Positions 38,691 to 50,014 of a stretch of 64,000 bases of DNA are shown piece by piece. This DNA comes from Marsupella aquatica (lineage: Eukaryota > Marchantiophyta). Position 1 is the first letter of the stretch. Each line of letters opens with the position of its first letter. Made by a program: the position numbers and the translations under genes. Where the stretch lies: contig OZ316896.1 of NCBI GenBank assembly GCA_973895155.1, positions 15,066,001-15,130,000 on the forward strand, written 5' to 3'. The notes beneath the pieces were generated by a model. The model ran no database searches. It saw only the letters and a program-made list of their open reading frames with translations, and had not been told where the DNA came from.

Positions 38691-38880
38691 GTTACTGGCC
38701 AGATGTCTGTGCAAGATGTCAAGAAGAGAAAAAAATGTTGAGGTGAGAAAACTATATTGAAATAAGGAAAAAAGATGTTGAAGAGAGAAAAATGAGTAAA
38801 GATGAAAAAACAATACCAAAATGAGGCAAAGATTTTGAGGCAAGGCAAGAAAATATAGACCTCAAGATATAGTTGTCAAG
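38690..38880 (-). repeat. Degenerate purine-rich repeat, AAAGATGTTGAGG type
   Basis: GATGTCAAGAAGAG, ATGTTGAGGTGAGAAAA, AAGATGTTGAAGAGAG and AAGATTTTGAGGCAAG follow each other. On the other strand this is the same word set as the ACATCTTTTCTCACCTC array at 44,585-45,020. Confidence 0.6.
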
Positions 38881-38966
38881 ACATGTTATGTGTCATCCCG
38901 GTGGAGATCCTGGTCATATAATCATTATGGTCGTGTTCAACACATGTGTGTTGTAAAAAATATGTA

Positions 38967-40242
38967 CACTCTTTACAGTATTTAGTCTCACACACTCTAA
39001 TTAGTGTGAGGTTAGATTTGAGGTAAGTGACTGTAATTAAGGTGTGTGACACTAATATGGTATGACACTAATTGTGGTCACAAGTCAAATAGTGTCACAC
39101 ACACTTAAGCTAAAAAAATAGAATGGACAATAGTCAAAATTTGTTTATAAAAAATTAAAAACTGTGCATAATATATGATTACAGTTTACAAAATTTACTA
39201 CTCATACAAACATTGAGAAAACTTCAGAAATTTATAACTCCTTCCATATATTACTCAAACATTGAGCACACTTCCAAAATTTAAAACTCCTTCTCACATA
39301 GCACAAAATTGCAATTTGGGGTACTCAACCACATTGAGCAAACAAGATCTGTTCGATTCACTTCTATCAACTATAAATAACACATGCGGTCTCACATACG
39401 CTACAACCTGTCCCATGTGTCTCATCCTTGCAAGACGGTGTACGTACAGCCCAAGAGAAGTGGGTTGAGCTAGCTCTTCACCTGGTTCACCAACATCAGG
39501 AGCCACTTCAACATTAGCATCAATGTCAAGGTCAACTCGACTCCCTTCAAAATTCACTCGATACTTTGCTATGATATTATGAAGCTCAGGTGTAAGTTGA
39601 TTTTCAGACTATACACCATTGACATTTAGAGACAAATCGATGTTTATCATTAAATTTTGTGCATAAGACATGCCATGTCTGTCAACAAAACTGTCCACCT
39701 CAACTATAGAGTCCCTCGCCACCCTTGCCAATGTCAAAAACCAATGTTTGTTTGGATTTATCAATTTCCTAGATGTGCCCCGTGTCCCAATCCCCAAATT
39801 TTTTGGGTCTTCATTTATCATTTTTTGAAGTGTAGCGAGGATAAGCCAAAGGAGATGCAGATTAATTTCAGTGACATTTTGACAGTCTTGATTCTCTTTC
39901 CTTTGCTCCAGCAAATTCAGCTATGATGGCCAATCCATTCCCGCCATGTTATCAATCTGTCAACCTCATTTCACAAAGACTGACAAGCTAAAATATAAAG
40001 AAGCTTTCTAAGAACATACACACAAAGAGATGTTGTTGGTAGCCTGGCAAACTTTGGAGTGGGTCCAGTTTAGGGTTACCACCACATTGTCACCTCTAAT
40101 TATCAATATTTTCAATATATTAATTTATTTTTCAAAATTAGTGGTGGCGGTAAATAGTGTCACTTGGCTGAAAATCAAGGGCTACCCCTAATTAGTGTGT
40201 GTGACACTAATTGTTTCATGACACTAAATATTGTAAAGAGTG
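38967..40242. mobile_element. TIR DNA element of about 1.28 kb, non-autonomous
   Basis: CACTCTTTACAGTATTTAGT at the left faces ACTAAATATTGTAAAGAGTG at the right, an inverted pair with one mismatch in 20. Subterminal GTGTGACACTAAT words occur near both ends (39,000-39,105 and 40,190-40,225). Inside is a broken minus-strand frame. Flanking target duplications are not evident, so the superfamily is open. Confidence 0.65.
39294..39914 (-). pseudogene. Broken ORF inside the 1.28-kb TIR element
   Basis: One minus-strand frame runs about 206 codons with a single internal stop at 39,609-39,611. Before the stop it encodes a basic stretch with LILATLQKMIN, ARVARDSIVEVDSFVDRHG and NLMINIDLSLNVNG; after it, QLTPELHNIIAKY and an acidic DLDIDANVEVAPDVGEPGEE region. 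I do not recognise the family. It may be transposase remnant or captured host exon. Confidence 0.4.
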
Positions 40243-42044
40243 CTTCCCTGGGCCCTCAGCATTATTAATAATGGGCCAGACGTGCAAACGGTGGAAGGGT
40301 GTGATAAATTCATTTCCAGAATAATTTTAATAATAGGGTTATAAAAAACAAGAGACATTTTTATACAGCTACCCCTTTATAACTATGAAAGGCCAAAATA
40401 AATGCAGCACACAATAATTTGCTTCAAGGGGGGCCATAATACATTGTGTCATGCGTCACGATATCATTGGTCCACGTGGCTTCATATATTGGAACACGTG
40501 TTTAGGCTGAGCTTTGAGACATTAGGGGGTTTAGGGGCCCTAAAATCCAAGGTGTAGAAGGGTTTAGGGTACAAGGGTTTTGGGAGGGTTTTAGATTTGT
40601 ATTGGGGAACCCGGGGGAGAAAAGCATTTGAAAGATACTCCAAATAGTAGTTCGGTTTGGACTGTTGCTAATGTGAATTTTTTGATTGTGTTCACTTAGG
40701 ATCCCTTGAAGATGAAAGACAACATGAGGGCACATAAGTTGGGGATTTTGTAAAAGGGTTCTCTTAGTTGAGATAAAAGTTTTTTAAGCACTGAACTTAC
40801 ATGTGTACATGCAGCTAAATGTTTTCTAGAGACAGGTATGTGTTTTTCTAAGAATATTAGGAAATAGTTGTGCAAATATTTTTACAGATATGCCCTTATA
40901 GTTGAGACAATATATAGGTAGGTCTGCAAGCACCCGATACATGTGCTAAAGCATACTTAGTGAGACATTGTTACATGTGCTAATTAAACCATAGTGAGTC
41001 TTCTAGTAAGTTTAAGTATGTTATTCCATTCAAACACTCTCTATCTATATATAGATACCTATTATTGTATGCTATACCTTTAATCACTTTGTATTTACTC
41101 AAAAGATTATAAAATTTCAAGACCTTTATAAATGTGACTAATTGTCAATTTATAATTTCTGCAAGGGGCAAATAAATTCTCTAAACTTAAAGATTTAAGA
41201 ATAACAAGAGATATTTTTATTGGTGTCCGAAAATAACAAGGGGTATGTGTTAAGGGGCTGTACGCACGTATACCCCTTAACTATACAAAGGCTGGGGGCC
41301 TAGGGCTTTTTATATATTGCGCTCCTCAAATCAGAGCATCCTCATCGATTACCCTTTTTCTTTCAGTAAACTTCGTGTCAACCTGGAGCCTTCCTGTATT
41401 GGAGAAATTTTTCATCCAAACCTCCTTGCTGTATTTGACAAACTTTTCATCCACAATTTGCCGTGTTCTAATCTCCCAATCTGCGTCCATAACGGCAAAG
41501 GAACAAATTGCGATTGAAGTTCAAACAAAGCAGAAACAGAGAATTGGTTGTGTGTTGACTGACGACAATAAAGAGAGGAGTGAGAGAAGATTAGTAGTTG
41601 CAAAAAAGAAATTGATGCGTAGAATATGTCATTGCATAAATGATGTCCATGTGAAAAAAATATCATCGCCCAAATTATGTCAATGCAAAAAAGATGATAC
41701 ATAAAATATCACAAATGGAACAAAAAACATCCACCTCACCTTAGAAAACAGGAAAGGTTCGAGGGGTGGGCATGAGTTCAACTTAGCCCCATAACTTTGA
41801 TCAAAAATTTAACAGAAAGTCAAAAAAACAACAACACCCCTATCACTCCAACATTATTAAAAAAAATAGGTGAACAGATTGAGTAAAAAATAAGTTAAAC
41901 TTAAACTAATAAAAAATAATGCTTCTCTTCTCTCCATCATAAACCTCAATCACTCCCATTCTTCTATATAAAAGTCTCCTCTCTATAGTAAGGTAGATGT
42001 GTATCACCATATTTTTATATATTCATTGTATGATATAGTTTGCA
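40243..42044. other. AT-rich intergenic DNA
   Basis: No gene or well-defined repeat. Near 40,510-40,580 a G/T-rich stretch (GGGTTTAGGG, GGGTTTTGGG) resembles degenerate telomere-type sequence. Confidence 0.35.
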
Positions 42045-42300
42045 CATGTCACACATCCCGTAGTAGCCTATAGTACATAGCTCCCCTCCTATTATTGGAT
42101 GATATAAATCGCACAGGTATCAGATCCCCTAGTAGCCTATGGTATAGAGCTCCGCTCCTATTATTGGATGATATAAATTGCACAGGTATCACCCCTAGTA
42201 GCCTATGGTATAGAGCTCCCCTCCTATTATTGGATGATATAAATTGCACCGGTATCACATCCCCTAGTAGCTTATGATACATAGCTCCCCTCCCTAGATA
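42045..42300 (+). repeat. Tandem repeat, period 65-68, about 3.7 copies
   Basis: CTATTATTGGATGATATAAA occurs three times and TAGTAGCCTATGGTA-type words four times at regular spacing. The last copy is diverged and truncated. Confidence 0.9.
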
Positions 42301-42389
42301 ATAGTCCTTCCTTGTGCACCTCAATGCACACAACCAATGGTGACCCAAAAAGTCCAAAATCTTACTATAAAAGGGCCAATTAAACTCTA

Positions 42390-42780
42390 CTATGAAGAGC
42401 CTAGGTCTAGAGTGAAGCCTCTATCTGAGCGTAACTCTATGGTCATCATGTATATGTGAAAAACTTATATGAATGTGCACATAAAAAATATATATATACA
42501 TAAAAAATAATGGTATATTATATATGACTATTAAAATGATATTTTTTTTTATCATTTTATTAACCTTCAAAGAATATGGCTATCATGTGCATATGAAAAA
42601 CTCATATGGATGTGCATACCAAAAAAAAGATGTGCACATAATGGAGAATGATATATTATGTATGATTATTAAAATGATGGGTTTTTGTATCATTCTATTT
42701 ACATTCAAAGAAAATAAATAGAGAATATATTTTGATGACATTTTTATTGTCCTCTCTGCTATTCACATTCAAAGAAGGGT
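42390..42780 (+). repeat. Dispersed hairpin repeat family C, copy
   Basis: GGTCTAGAGTGAAGCCTCTA near 42,408 is followed by two units of ATGATATATTATGTATGA... and TTAACCTTCAAAGAAT-type tails. The family also occurs at 6,540, 45,540, 50,660 (inverted), 51,010, 52,310 and 52,560. Confidence 0.6.
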
Positions 42781-44526
42781 AGTTGGGGCTAGTAATTTTA
42801 AAAGCTAGATTTCATTCCCTCCGGAACACTTAAGTTTGGAAGAAAACCAAGACTGCTTTTGCGGGATCACATATTATACAAGTAGATATACTATTGGGAG
42901 CCTTATTAGAATGAGGGGATTGACATGATGGTTTGTATGGATGAGGCAGCTTAAGCTGGTTAGGGAGTCAAGGTGGCAAACGGTGCATGGCCGGAGCAGG
43001 GAACAGGGGGTGGAAATAGGGTCTGCCTAGCAGTCACAGTGTGGCCAATGCGTTTCACCCAGTGTAGTCCCATTGGTGAACGGCTTTGGGGCAAAAGAAG
43101 ACACAGTGGCAAATGGAGGTGGTGGCATCTAGGGCAAGTAAATGGATTCTGGCCAGTGAAGGCAGTGGGGAATACAGGTCCATCCAAGTACGGAAGCTTT
43201 CGGTGGGAATTGTTCCCCAAATCAGAAAGCTCTATGCCTGCCAAGGCAAAGTCCTAGCTTAAGTGATGCTTGCAATATGGGCAAACTTAAACTACTCAGT
43301 GAAACATGAGGCGCAATATTTTGCTCTTGCTCAACTCAGCCTTTGTTGATGCTCTTGAACCGTATCTCAGCACAACATTTTGTGTGAGGTGAACCTCTCC
43401 TAAACAAAGGAGTGGTCTGTAGCCCAAATTAAATAGTCTTTAAGTTTGGCAGACTCCCAATCCCTAGGGCATAAAGTTGATTTAGGCCAAAGATGGGTTC
43501 TACAAGAAGTCCTGCATACAGTGCATCTCGGAAACCACAACGCCCTTACCAGCCTGTGCAGGGCCTTGAGTTTACAATGCATTGAGAGAGATTGTTCCAC
43601 CAAAAGGGTATCCAAGACATACAAACTTAACTTCTCTATGTCCGTCTCTATGTAATGGTCAGTGGATTCTGGAGAAGAATCTTAAGTAAACATTTGAATA
43701 GGCTCATTATGAGATTTCTCTCCTATTTGTACCAAAATTACTAAAAATAAAAATCTCTTAGGCTTTTAAGTGTATCATGTCCAGACCCTTATGGAAAATA
43801 ATAGTCCTTCAAAACAAAAGCTAGAGCCCCAAAATTTTCAGGGATAACAGCCTACGATGCCCTGTAAAAACCGCAGAGAAGGGTCTGAGAAGGGGCTGTT
43901 TGGCATGCAGGCTACCATTCATACGTGGTAATGCTGGAGTACAAATATAGAAAGAAAAAAAACTTGGCTGGGAGTAACTATTGGGGGATGTTTAGACTGC
44001 TTGTGAGTAATACTAAGACAATTAAAACTATGATATACACTCCTACTTCTTTTTCTAGTGGTGTCTTACTAATCTGCAGGGCAGAAAAAAGTGGCAAGTT
44101 TAAACCAATTAAAACCCTTCATCCAAATATTGTTTTTTAGCATCAGATTTATTCCTAGACCCATCTAAAATTAGTGCTACCCTTTAGCTTGCCCTTGCTT
44201 GCCCATGATAAAAAACATTAGTAAAAAAATACAATTTATCTACATTTAAAAGATTTAAATTTAAATATTTGGAAAAACCCATTTGAAAATTTGAATTTTT
44301 TTTATATAATTAAAATATAGAAAAATTTGTTCCTCTAAAAATTTAAAACTTTAAAAAAATATAATTTTGTTGTTGTTTGGTTGTGATTGGATTTATGATG
44401 CAGATGATGCGGTGGCCGCTATCTCGCGTCTCCAATTTCTATGTGCAATGCACAGTTTATTGAACACGGTCACAACAATTGTATGGTTGAGATCATACAT
44501 AACATGACTCAACAACTACATTGCAA

Positions 44527-44530
<4 letters not shown>
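42781..44530. other. Intergenic, no feature recognised
   Basis: Two short open stretches (42,973-43,257 plus, 43,400-43,624 minus) show no domain. The end is AT-rich. Confidence 0.3.

Positions 44531-44570
<40 letters not shown>
44531..44570. repeat. (TA)n microsatellite
   Basis: Twenty TA units without interruption. Confidence 0.95.
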
Positions 44571-44574
<4 letters not shown>

Positions 44575-44584
44575 TTGTCTTACC

Positions 44585-45020
44585 TTGTCATGTTTTCTCA
44601 ACTTCACATATCTTTCTAATCTTTACATATTCTCTCCTTAACATCTTTACTTTACCTTGATAGCTTTTCCTCAAATTGCATCTTTAGTTCACCATGACAT
44701 TGTTTCTCACCCTCAACATCTTTCCTCTCCTCAACATCCTTTTCTCTCGAGATATTTTCTCACCTGGCTTGACTTCTTTTCGTCACCCCACAGCTTTTCT
44801 CACCTTGACATCTTATCTTTTCTCATCTCGCCATCTTTTTCTCACCTCAAAATCTTTATCTCACCACGACATCTTTTCCTCCACTTTGACATCTTTTCCT
44901 CATTTTTAGAACTTTTTCCAACCTTGTCATCTTTTCTCTCCTAGACATATTTTTCTCACCTTCCTTCTTTTCTTCACCTTGCCATTTTTTCTTTTATTTA
45001 CATTTTTTCACCTTTGTATC
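44585..45020 (+). repeat. Degenerate ACATCTTTTCTCACCT array
   Basis: About twenty units of 18-22 bases with the core ACATCTTTT or AACATCTTT, separated by CTCACCTCG/CTCACCTTG. Regularity is low but the core is constant. Scattered ACATCTTTT words continue to 45,520. The reverse complement of the same words forms the 38.7-kb array. Confidence 0.7.
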
Positions 45021-45534
45021 TTTTCCTCTCAAAGGGGTCACTTCCATGGAAGTGGCATATCATGTGCGACGAAGCATAGGGTCATTTAAATGGTTTTGGC
45101 GAAAGACTTATTAAGTCTTCTATGGAAATATAGGGTTGTTTAATTGCAAAATGCATACGTGTCATCACATGATTGGTGCCGTGCAACTTTCTAGAAAGTG
45201 ACTTAGAGGGGTCATAAATGACCCAAACCCTCGCACGTGATGTATGACCCTTCATATAGTGACCCCCCGAGCTTTTCCTCACCTCAATATCTTTTGTGCA
45301 ACGCATAGCTATTGGGCTAGCCCTACATAAAGACATGTCTCCTTCCACAATATCTTTCGCACAAGGATTTTTTTAATGCAATGAAATCTGTTGTGGGATG
45401 ATATCTTTTACGACATCTTTTACGGATTGTTTTTTTAGCAAAATGACTTTGATTACATATCAACATCTTTTGAGTTATGATTTCTTATGCATTGACATCT
45501 CTTATGCAACAACATCTTATATTCTTATATATAA

Positions 45535-45779
45535 TTAAAGGGAGGAGGGAAGCTAGAGTTGAGGTCTAGGCTTCTAGAGTGAGACCTCTAGACCGTGACT
45601 CAAGGGCCCCACAATAATATGTGCATAGAAAGGAGTATGTTATGATATGTAAGATTATTAAAATGATGGCCCAGGCATTAATCATTTCATTAACCTTCAA
45701 AGAATGGTAATATTTTGTTGACACTTTTATTGTTCTCTCCTCTATTCATGTTCAAAGAAGGGGTAATCCAAGCTACCTC
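45535..45779 (+). repeat. Dispersed hairpin repeat family C, copy
   Basis: AGCTAGAGTTGAGGTCTAGG, then CTTCTAGAGTGAGACCTCTA, GACC, GGGCCCC, a TATGATATGTAAGATTATTA block and ACCTTCAAAGAATGG. The hairpin arms are GGTCTAG and CTAGACC. The copy abuts the LTR that begins at 45,780. Confidence 0.65.
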
Positions 45780-46156
45780 TGTTGGGGATAATCCTTATCC
45801 CAACACACCATGCACATGTGAACACCGTACAAAGTAGTCGACACAGCAAGTACGTGGTTCACCTCCTGACTGAGGCTACGTCCACGGGAAAGCAAGAGAC
45901 CTTTATGTCACTTGCCTATCCAACGATTAATATGTGCAAACCGTACTTTTCTTCGCTCAAACCGTTGGTATCGTATTACGGGGTCGTGGAGGGACGCTAT
46001 TTGGAGGATTTCCACACCTAAGGATGAATATGTTTGATTCCGCTCCCGAAAGTGTACTTTTTGATCAAGTCTACTGACTGGTCTCTCCGTTTTTGATCAA
46101 GTCCAAGGGACTGGTCCTACCATCTACAACTCATGCCCACCGGGTGAGTGCTGTCA
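45780..46156 (-). mobile_element. LTR, minus orientation, probably 3' LTR of a non-autonomous element
   Basis: On the minus strand it starts TGACAGCACTCACC at 46,156, right after a polypurine tract, and ends ATTATCCCCAACA at 45,780, giving TG...CA ends and 377 bases. The last 130 bases, with CCCGTGGACGTAG and GAGGTGAACCACGTA, match the LTRs at 50,210-50,511 and 21,375-21,697. The partner 5' LTR to the right was not found. Confidence 0.65.
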
Positions 46157-46170
46157 CCACCCCCCTCTCA
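46157..46170 (-). promoter_or_regulatory. Polypurine tract beside the LTR
   Basis: Read on the minus strand as GAGAGGGGGGTGG directly before TGACAGCAC. This is the position and composition of the plus-strand primer site of LTR retroelements. Confidence 0.6.
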
Positions 46171-47056
46171 TGGGCAAGCATACAAACGTTTACAATAAGG
46201 TTTGAACACTAGTGACAAGGGCAAATGTTTCCACAATGAAACCGACCACATGCACTAGGGGAGGAAAACAAACAACACAAGCAACAACAAGTGACACACA
46301 AAATATTGGAACCTCAAGCCAAATCCATATCTCTTGGTGTTTCCCGTAACACATGCAAGGGCAACCCGGCCTCCTGCCGTCTGCCCAACTCCTGCCTCCC
46401 GGGGACAAGTGCTACGTTCTCCACTTCACTACTCTGGCTTGAATTTCTCCTAATCGGTGCGCTACAAAAGCTACTCAACAGCATCAAAGCACTATGTTGA
46501 GTTCCCCCCTAACTACTTCGGGGCTCTCCCCCTAAATACCAAAAAACCACACCAAAGCACCCCTCATGGGGTCACAACGATGGCGGCTACCCTAGCGGCG
46601 CCGCTAAAACCCTGCACTAAGAAATCCCTAAACTAAAAAGGCATGCGGCACACACATGCTGCTAAAACCCTAAACCCTAAACAAGGGGCCGACGGTGCCT
46701 TCGACGGCGCCCCAACTGTACTCCGTGAACCCTGAAATTGCAAGGCACCCCACAATGGCTGAAACTAGGTGCCCTATCAACTGTACTTTTGAGCTCACCC
46801 TTGGATAGCCCTTCTCCTCCTGATCCCGAATCACTCAGCCGCACTCGCAATGGACATCGGACGCCTGAGTTATGGTCGTTTCCGTATCGCAAAAACACAA
46901 TTTCGTCGGACCATAACTTGCTCATCCTGGCTCCGTTTGAGGAGCGCCGCCTCTTGTTGGAATCAGCTCCGCGAGCTCTTTCCAACAAGCCCGTGAGTGA
47001 CCCCTCACAAAAAAGTTGGAAATGCAGAGGCCGTACAACCACATCCGTACGACTAT

Positions 47057-48910
47057 CTACTCCTCCTCTTCTTCACTCTCGGTGCCCTGGCTTGTGCCCC
47101 GTGAGTGGGCCTCCTCTTCATCACTCACGGGAGTGAGTGCCACCTCACTTTTCTTCTTCTTTACCGGGGTACCCTTCGTGCTGCCGCTCCCTTGCTTCCT
47201 CAAAGTGGCCAAGGCCTGCCACGCCTTGATGTACCCCTCACCAATGGTGTCCTTCCATAGGGTAGCCTCTTCTCCGGACCGCAACTCCAACGGTAGAACT
47301 TGCCCTGTGGCCATGGGAGTCCCGGGGGTGACAGACCTGGGTGGCATCCCCGTACTGACCTGAGCCTCCCGTAACGATTTCCGTACCTCCCGGAGCTTCT
47401 TCTCCAAGCCCTTGCTCTTCTCCTGACTCTTCTTGGCTCCATCCAACAAGGGCCCATACTTCCCACTAACCTCCTTCACCACCATCTCAATAGCCTGGGA
47501 GATCAAATCCGGGGAAAGTGTGGAGCTAGGTGTGTTGGGGCTCTTCCATTTCCCCAGGCTCAAGGCCTCACTCCTCTTTGCTCGTGTCTCAAAGGCGGCC
47601 ACCTGACTCCGTAGTGCTCCCACCTGGTTTCTCCACTCCACCACTTCTCCAGAATTCTGCTTCTCTTTGGCCAATGCTTGTCTCAACGCTCCCACCTCTT
47701 CTGCTTCCTTGGCCTTGGTGGACAAGGCTCCCTTCAAGTTGGAGATCTCTACGTGAGCTGCTTGGAGAAGCTTAACCTTCTCATGAATGGTCCCCTCCTT
47801 GGCCTTGATCACCTCCTTCAGAGACAGGGTACTCTGCTCTAACGTCTCTACTCTGGTTGAGGCGTGCTTGAGAGATTCTCTCAATGCGTGGATTAGCTTG
47901 AGTCCCTCATGGACTCCCTCTCTGAAATTCCGTAGCTCTGCCAGGTAAACATCCGGAATGTTGTAGACCAGGGGCTTTTTCGGATCTCCTACGAGTGATT
48001 CAAGCCACTCCAACGTGTAGTCCTCATCCTGGTTTTCTTCTCCTCTATCTTCATCCCCACCAGCCGACGATGATTCCTCCGTGAGCTTCCCTATAACGGT
48101 AGTGGCAATACTTCGGATCTCCGTGGTGAGAGATGATCCCGTGTCTTCCTGTCCCGGGGAACCAATCAACCCTTCTGCCCTGGCCAATACAAATGACCCC
48201 ATCAAATGTACAGCCCCACCTGGTTTCACACTCCCGGGATCAGCGGCCAACAGCTTCTTCAACCCGTAGTACCACCATCCGTACACATGGGCTGGGTGGT
48301 TCTTGATGTCCATAGCTACCACGAAATGCTCTTCACTCACCACCCCGGATTGCACGTTGCCAAGGACCCGTTGATGAACCTTGGCCAGGAATCCCTTATA
48401 CTCAACATCCTTGACAGCGGAAAGAGGGATGGCAGTGGTGGAGGTGGGATTAATCACCCAAGTGGCCACCATCTTCAACGTGAGTTCTCCCCTAATGTGC
48501 CGAGGTGTGAATGAGAATTTCTGATTCCCCAGAAACAGCAGCCTAGCCAACTCCACATGGGGCACTACACGTTTGAGACATTCAAAGTAGATTCCCTCCG
48601 TTCGTAACTCCATCCCGGCCTCAATGTCCCAGCTCTTCCCCGGAGGGATGGTAATCTCCACCTTCATGAATTCTGTAACCCCGGTGGCTTGGAAAATATT
48701 CCGACAATCCTCCATCACTTTGGCGGAGGTCTTGGGATAAATTCGACGAAAAATCCTCCTACCCACCGGTGTGGAACCTGCTGCCAATCCCATGCTCATC
48801 GTAGCTTCTCTCTCTTCTCTCTCCCTTGCAATCAAAGTCTCCACGTAGTCACGGTAAGCAGCCTTGTATCTCCGAATGCGTGCCACACTAAACTCCGGTT
48901 GATCTAGCAT
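47057..48910 (-). CDS. 617-aa coiled-coil protein, probable LTR-element cargo
   Basis: An intact minus-strand frame without introns. Residues 1-250 form a mixed globular region with FECLKRVVPHVELARLLFLG, RGELTLKM and a Trp-Trp-Tyr-Tyr-Gly-Leu-Lys-Lys patch. Residues 270-310 are acidic. Residues about 330-540 are heptad coiled coil rich in Glu, Lys, Ala and Leu. The end is basic, then a run of Glu. No protease, RT, integrase or RNase H motif is present. The frame sits 0.9 kb from a polypurine tract and LTR in the same orientation, which suggests it is carried by a non-autonomous LTR element; it could instead be a host gene beside a solo LTR. The domain plan resembles the decayed ORF at 14.2-17.5 kb. 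A Gag-like structural role is a guess. No homologue is recognised. Confidence 0.6.
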   Translation of the reverse strand: MLDQPEFSVARIRRYKAAYRDYVETLIAREREEREATMSMGLAAGSTPVGRRIFRRIYPKTSAKVMEDCRNIFQATGVTEFMKVEITIPPGKSWDIEAGMELRTEGIYFECLKRVVPHVELARLLFLGNQKFSFTPRHIRGELTLKMVATWVINPTSTTAIPLSAVKDVEYKGFLAKVHQRVLGNVQSGVVSEEHFVVAMDIKNHPAHVYGWWYYGLKKLLAADPGSVKPGGAVHLMGSFVLARAEGLIGSPGQEDTGSSLTTEIRSIATTVIGKLTEESSSAGGDEDRGEENQDEDYTLEWLESLVGDPKKPLVYNIPDVYLAELRNFREGVHEGLKLIHALRESLKHASTRVETLEQSTLSLKEVIKAKEGTIHEKVKLLQAAHVEISNLKGALSTKAKEAEEVGALRQALAKEKQNSGEVVEWRNQVGALRSQVAAFETRAKRSEALSLGKWKSPNTPSSTLSPDLISQAIEMVVKEVSGKYGPLLDGAKKSQEKSKGLEKKLREVRKSLREAQVSTGMPPRSVTPGTPMATGQVLPLELRSGEEATLWKDTIGEGYIKAWQALATLRKQGSGSTKGTPVKKKKSEVALTPVSDEEEAHSRGTSQGTESEEEEE

Positions 48911-49190
48911 TCATGCATCCTGAAATCAAATTCTCAATCACCAAATCCCGTCACTCGTAGCAATGTCAATTCCCTGGCCCGAAACAGCCCCCGTAGCCCG
49001 ATTAATTTATTTCTCTCAATCCCCTCCGTCGTCACTCCATGTTGCTGTCGTTAATGCCCGGACAGTCCCCGCAATCCCCCATGAGTGAGCCTTGAGAAGA
49101 ATTGGAGAGAAAGCTCAAATAATTGTAACATAAGGAGAAAGCTTTCGGCAATAAGGGAGAGAAACTCGAGTTTGCTTTCGGCAAGGGAAG

Positions 49191-49745
49191 GGTCGTGTGA
49201 AAAGGAGAAAAGAGGGGAGAGAAAAAAAACAACGAAAAACCCCCCCGGGAGCAGCTTTTCGCCATGCGCCCCGGAGCCCTCCTTTGTCCCGACTCGCGGG
49301 AGTCCCCCTTCCTCGCAGCTCGCCCCTCGCAGCTCGCCCCTCGCAGCTCGCGGCTCGTGGCTCGCGGAAGGATTTAATGGGGGTTTAATTAAACCCCCCA
49401 TACTCCTCCAGTCCTGCCTGAGTGTTGCTTTAGAAGGGTCGTGTGAAAAGGAGAAAAGAGGGGAGAGAAAAAAAACAATGAAAAACCCCCCCGGGAGCAG
49501 CTTTTCGCCATGCGCCCCAGAGCCCTCCTTTGTCCCGACTCGCGGGAGTCCCCCTTCCTCGCAGCTCGCGCCTCGCAGCTCGCTTCTCGCAGCTCACGGC
49601 TCGCCCCTCGCAGCTCGCTTCTCGCAGCTCGCGGCTCGCGGCTCGCGGCCCGCAGCTCGCGGCTCGCCCCTCGCGGAAGGATTTAATGGGGGTTTAATTA
49701 AACCCCCCATACTCCTCCAGTCCTCCCTGAGTGTTGCTTTAGAAG
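49191..49745 (+). repeat. Two-copy tandem repeat with nested CTCGCAGCTCG microrepeats
   Basis: GGGTCGTGTGAAAAGGAGAA starts copies near 49,189 and 49,436; each ends in GGGGGTTTAATTAAACCCCC, a perfect palindrome, then ATACTCCTCCAGTCCT. Within each copy CTCGCAGCTCG/CTCGCGGCTCG decamers repeat, more in the second copy. The array lies just upstream of the 617-aa ORF on its own strand, so it is probably part of that transcript's leader or LTR side. Confidence 0.85.
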
Positions 49746-50014
49746 GGGTGTTACCAAAAAATTAAAAATGCTTATTTCCCGGACTTCCTTACCTTCCCGG
49801 AAAGTCACAATTTTAAACCCCCCCAGGTTTTTGCCCCATAATTAACCCGGGTCTAGACAAAACTGTTGAGGTCTCCGACTATCCCAAGATGCTTAAAAAA
49901 AACTTTATAGATTTAAAGAACATTAAAAAAAAACTCGCGTCTATGGGCTTATTTATTCACAAGTGTCTTGCTGGTGACACTAATGGTGATTTACCGTGGC
50001 GGGACCCCGTCACA

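Noticed and set aside
42973-43257. 94-codon frames on both strands
   Set aside because: Trp/Gly-rich composition arises from a G-rich stretch; no motif and no splice context.
46658-46682. CCCTAAA repeats as an interstitial telomere
   Set aside because: Only two clean units in the window; too short to separate from chance in AT-rich plant DNA.
47530-48514. Plus-strand frames opposite the 617-aa ORF
   Set aside because: They are antisense shadows of a long GC-richer coding frame and show no domains.
49085-49765. 226-codon plus-strand frame over the tandem repeat
   Set aside because: The frame exists because the repeat unit length keeps phase; the product is only Arg/Ala/Ser-Pro repeats.
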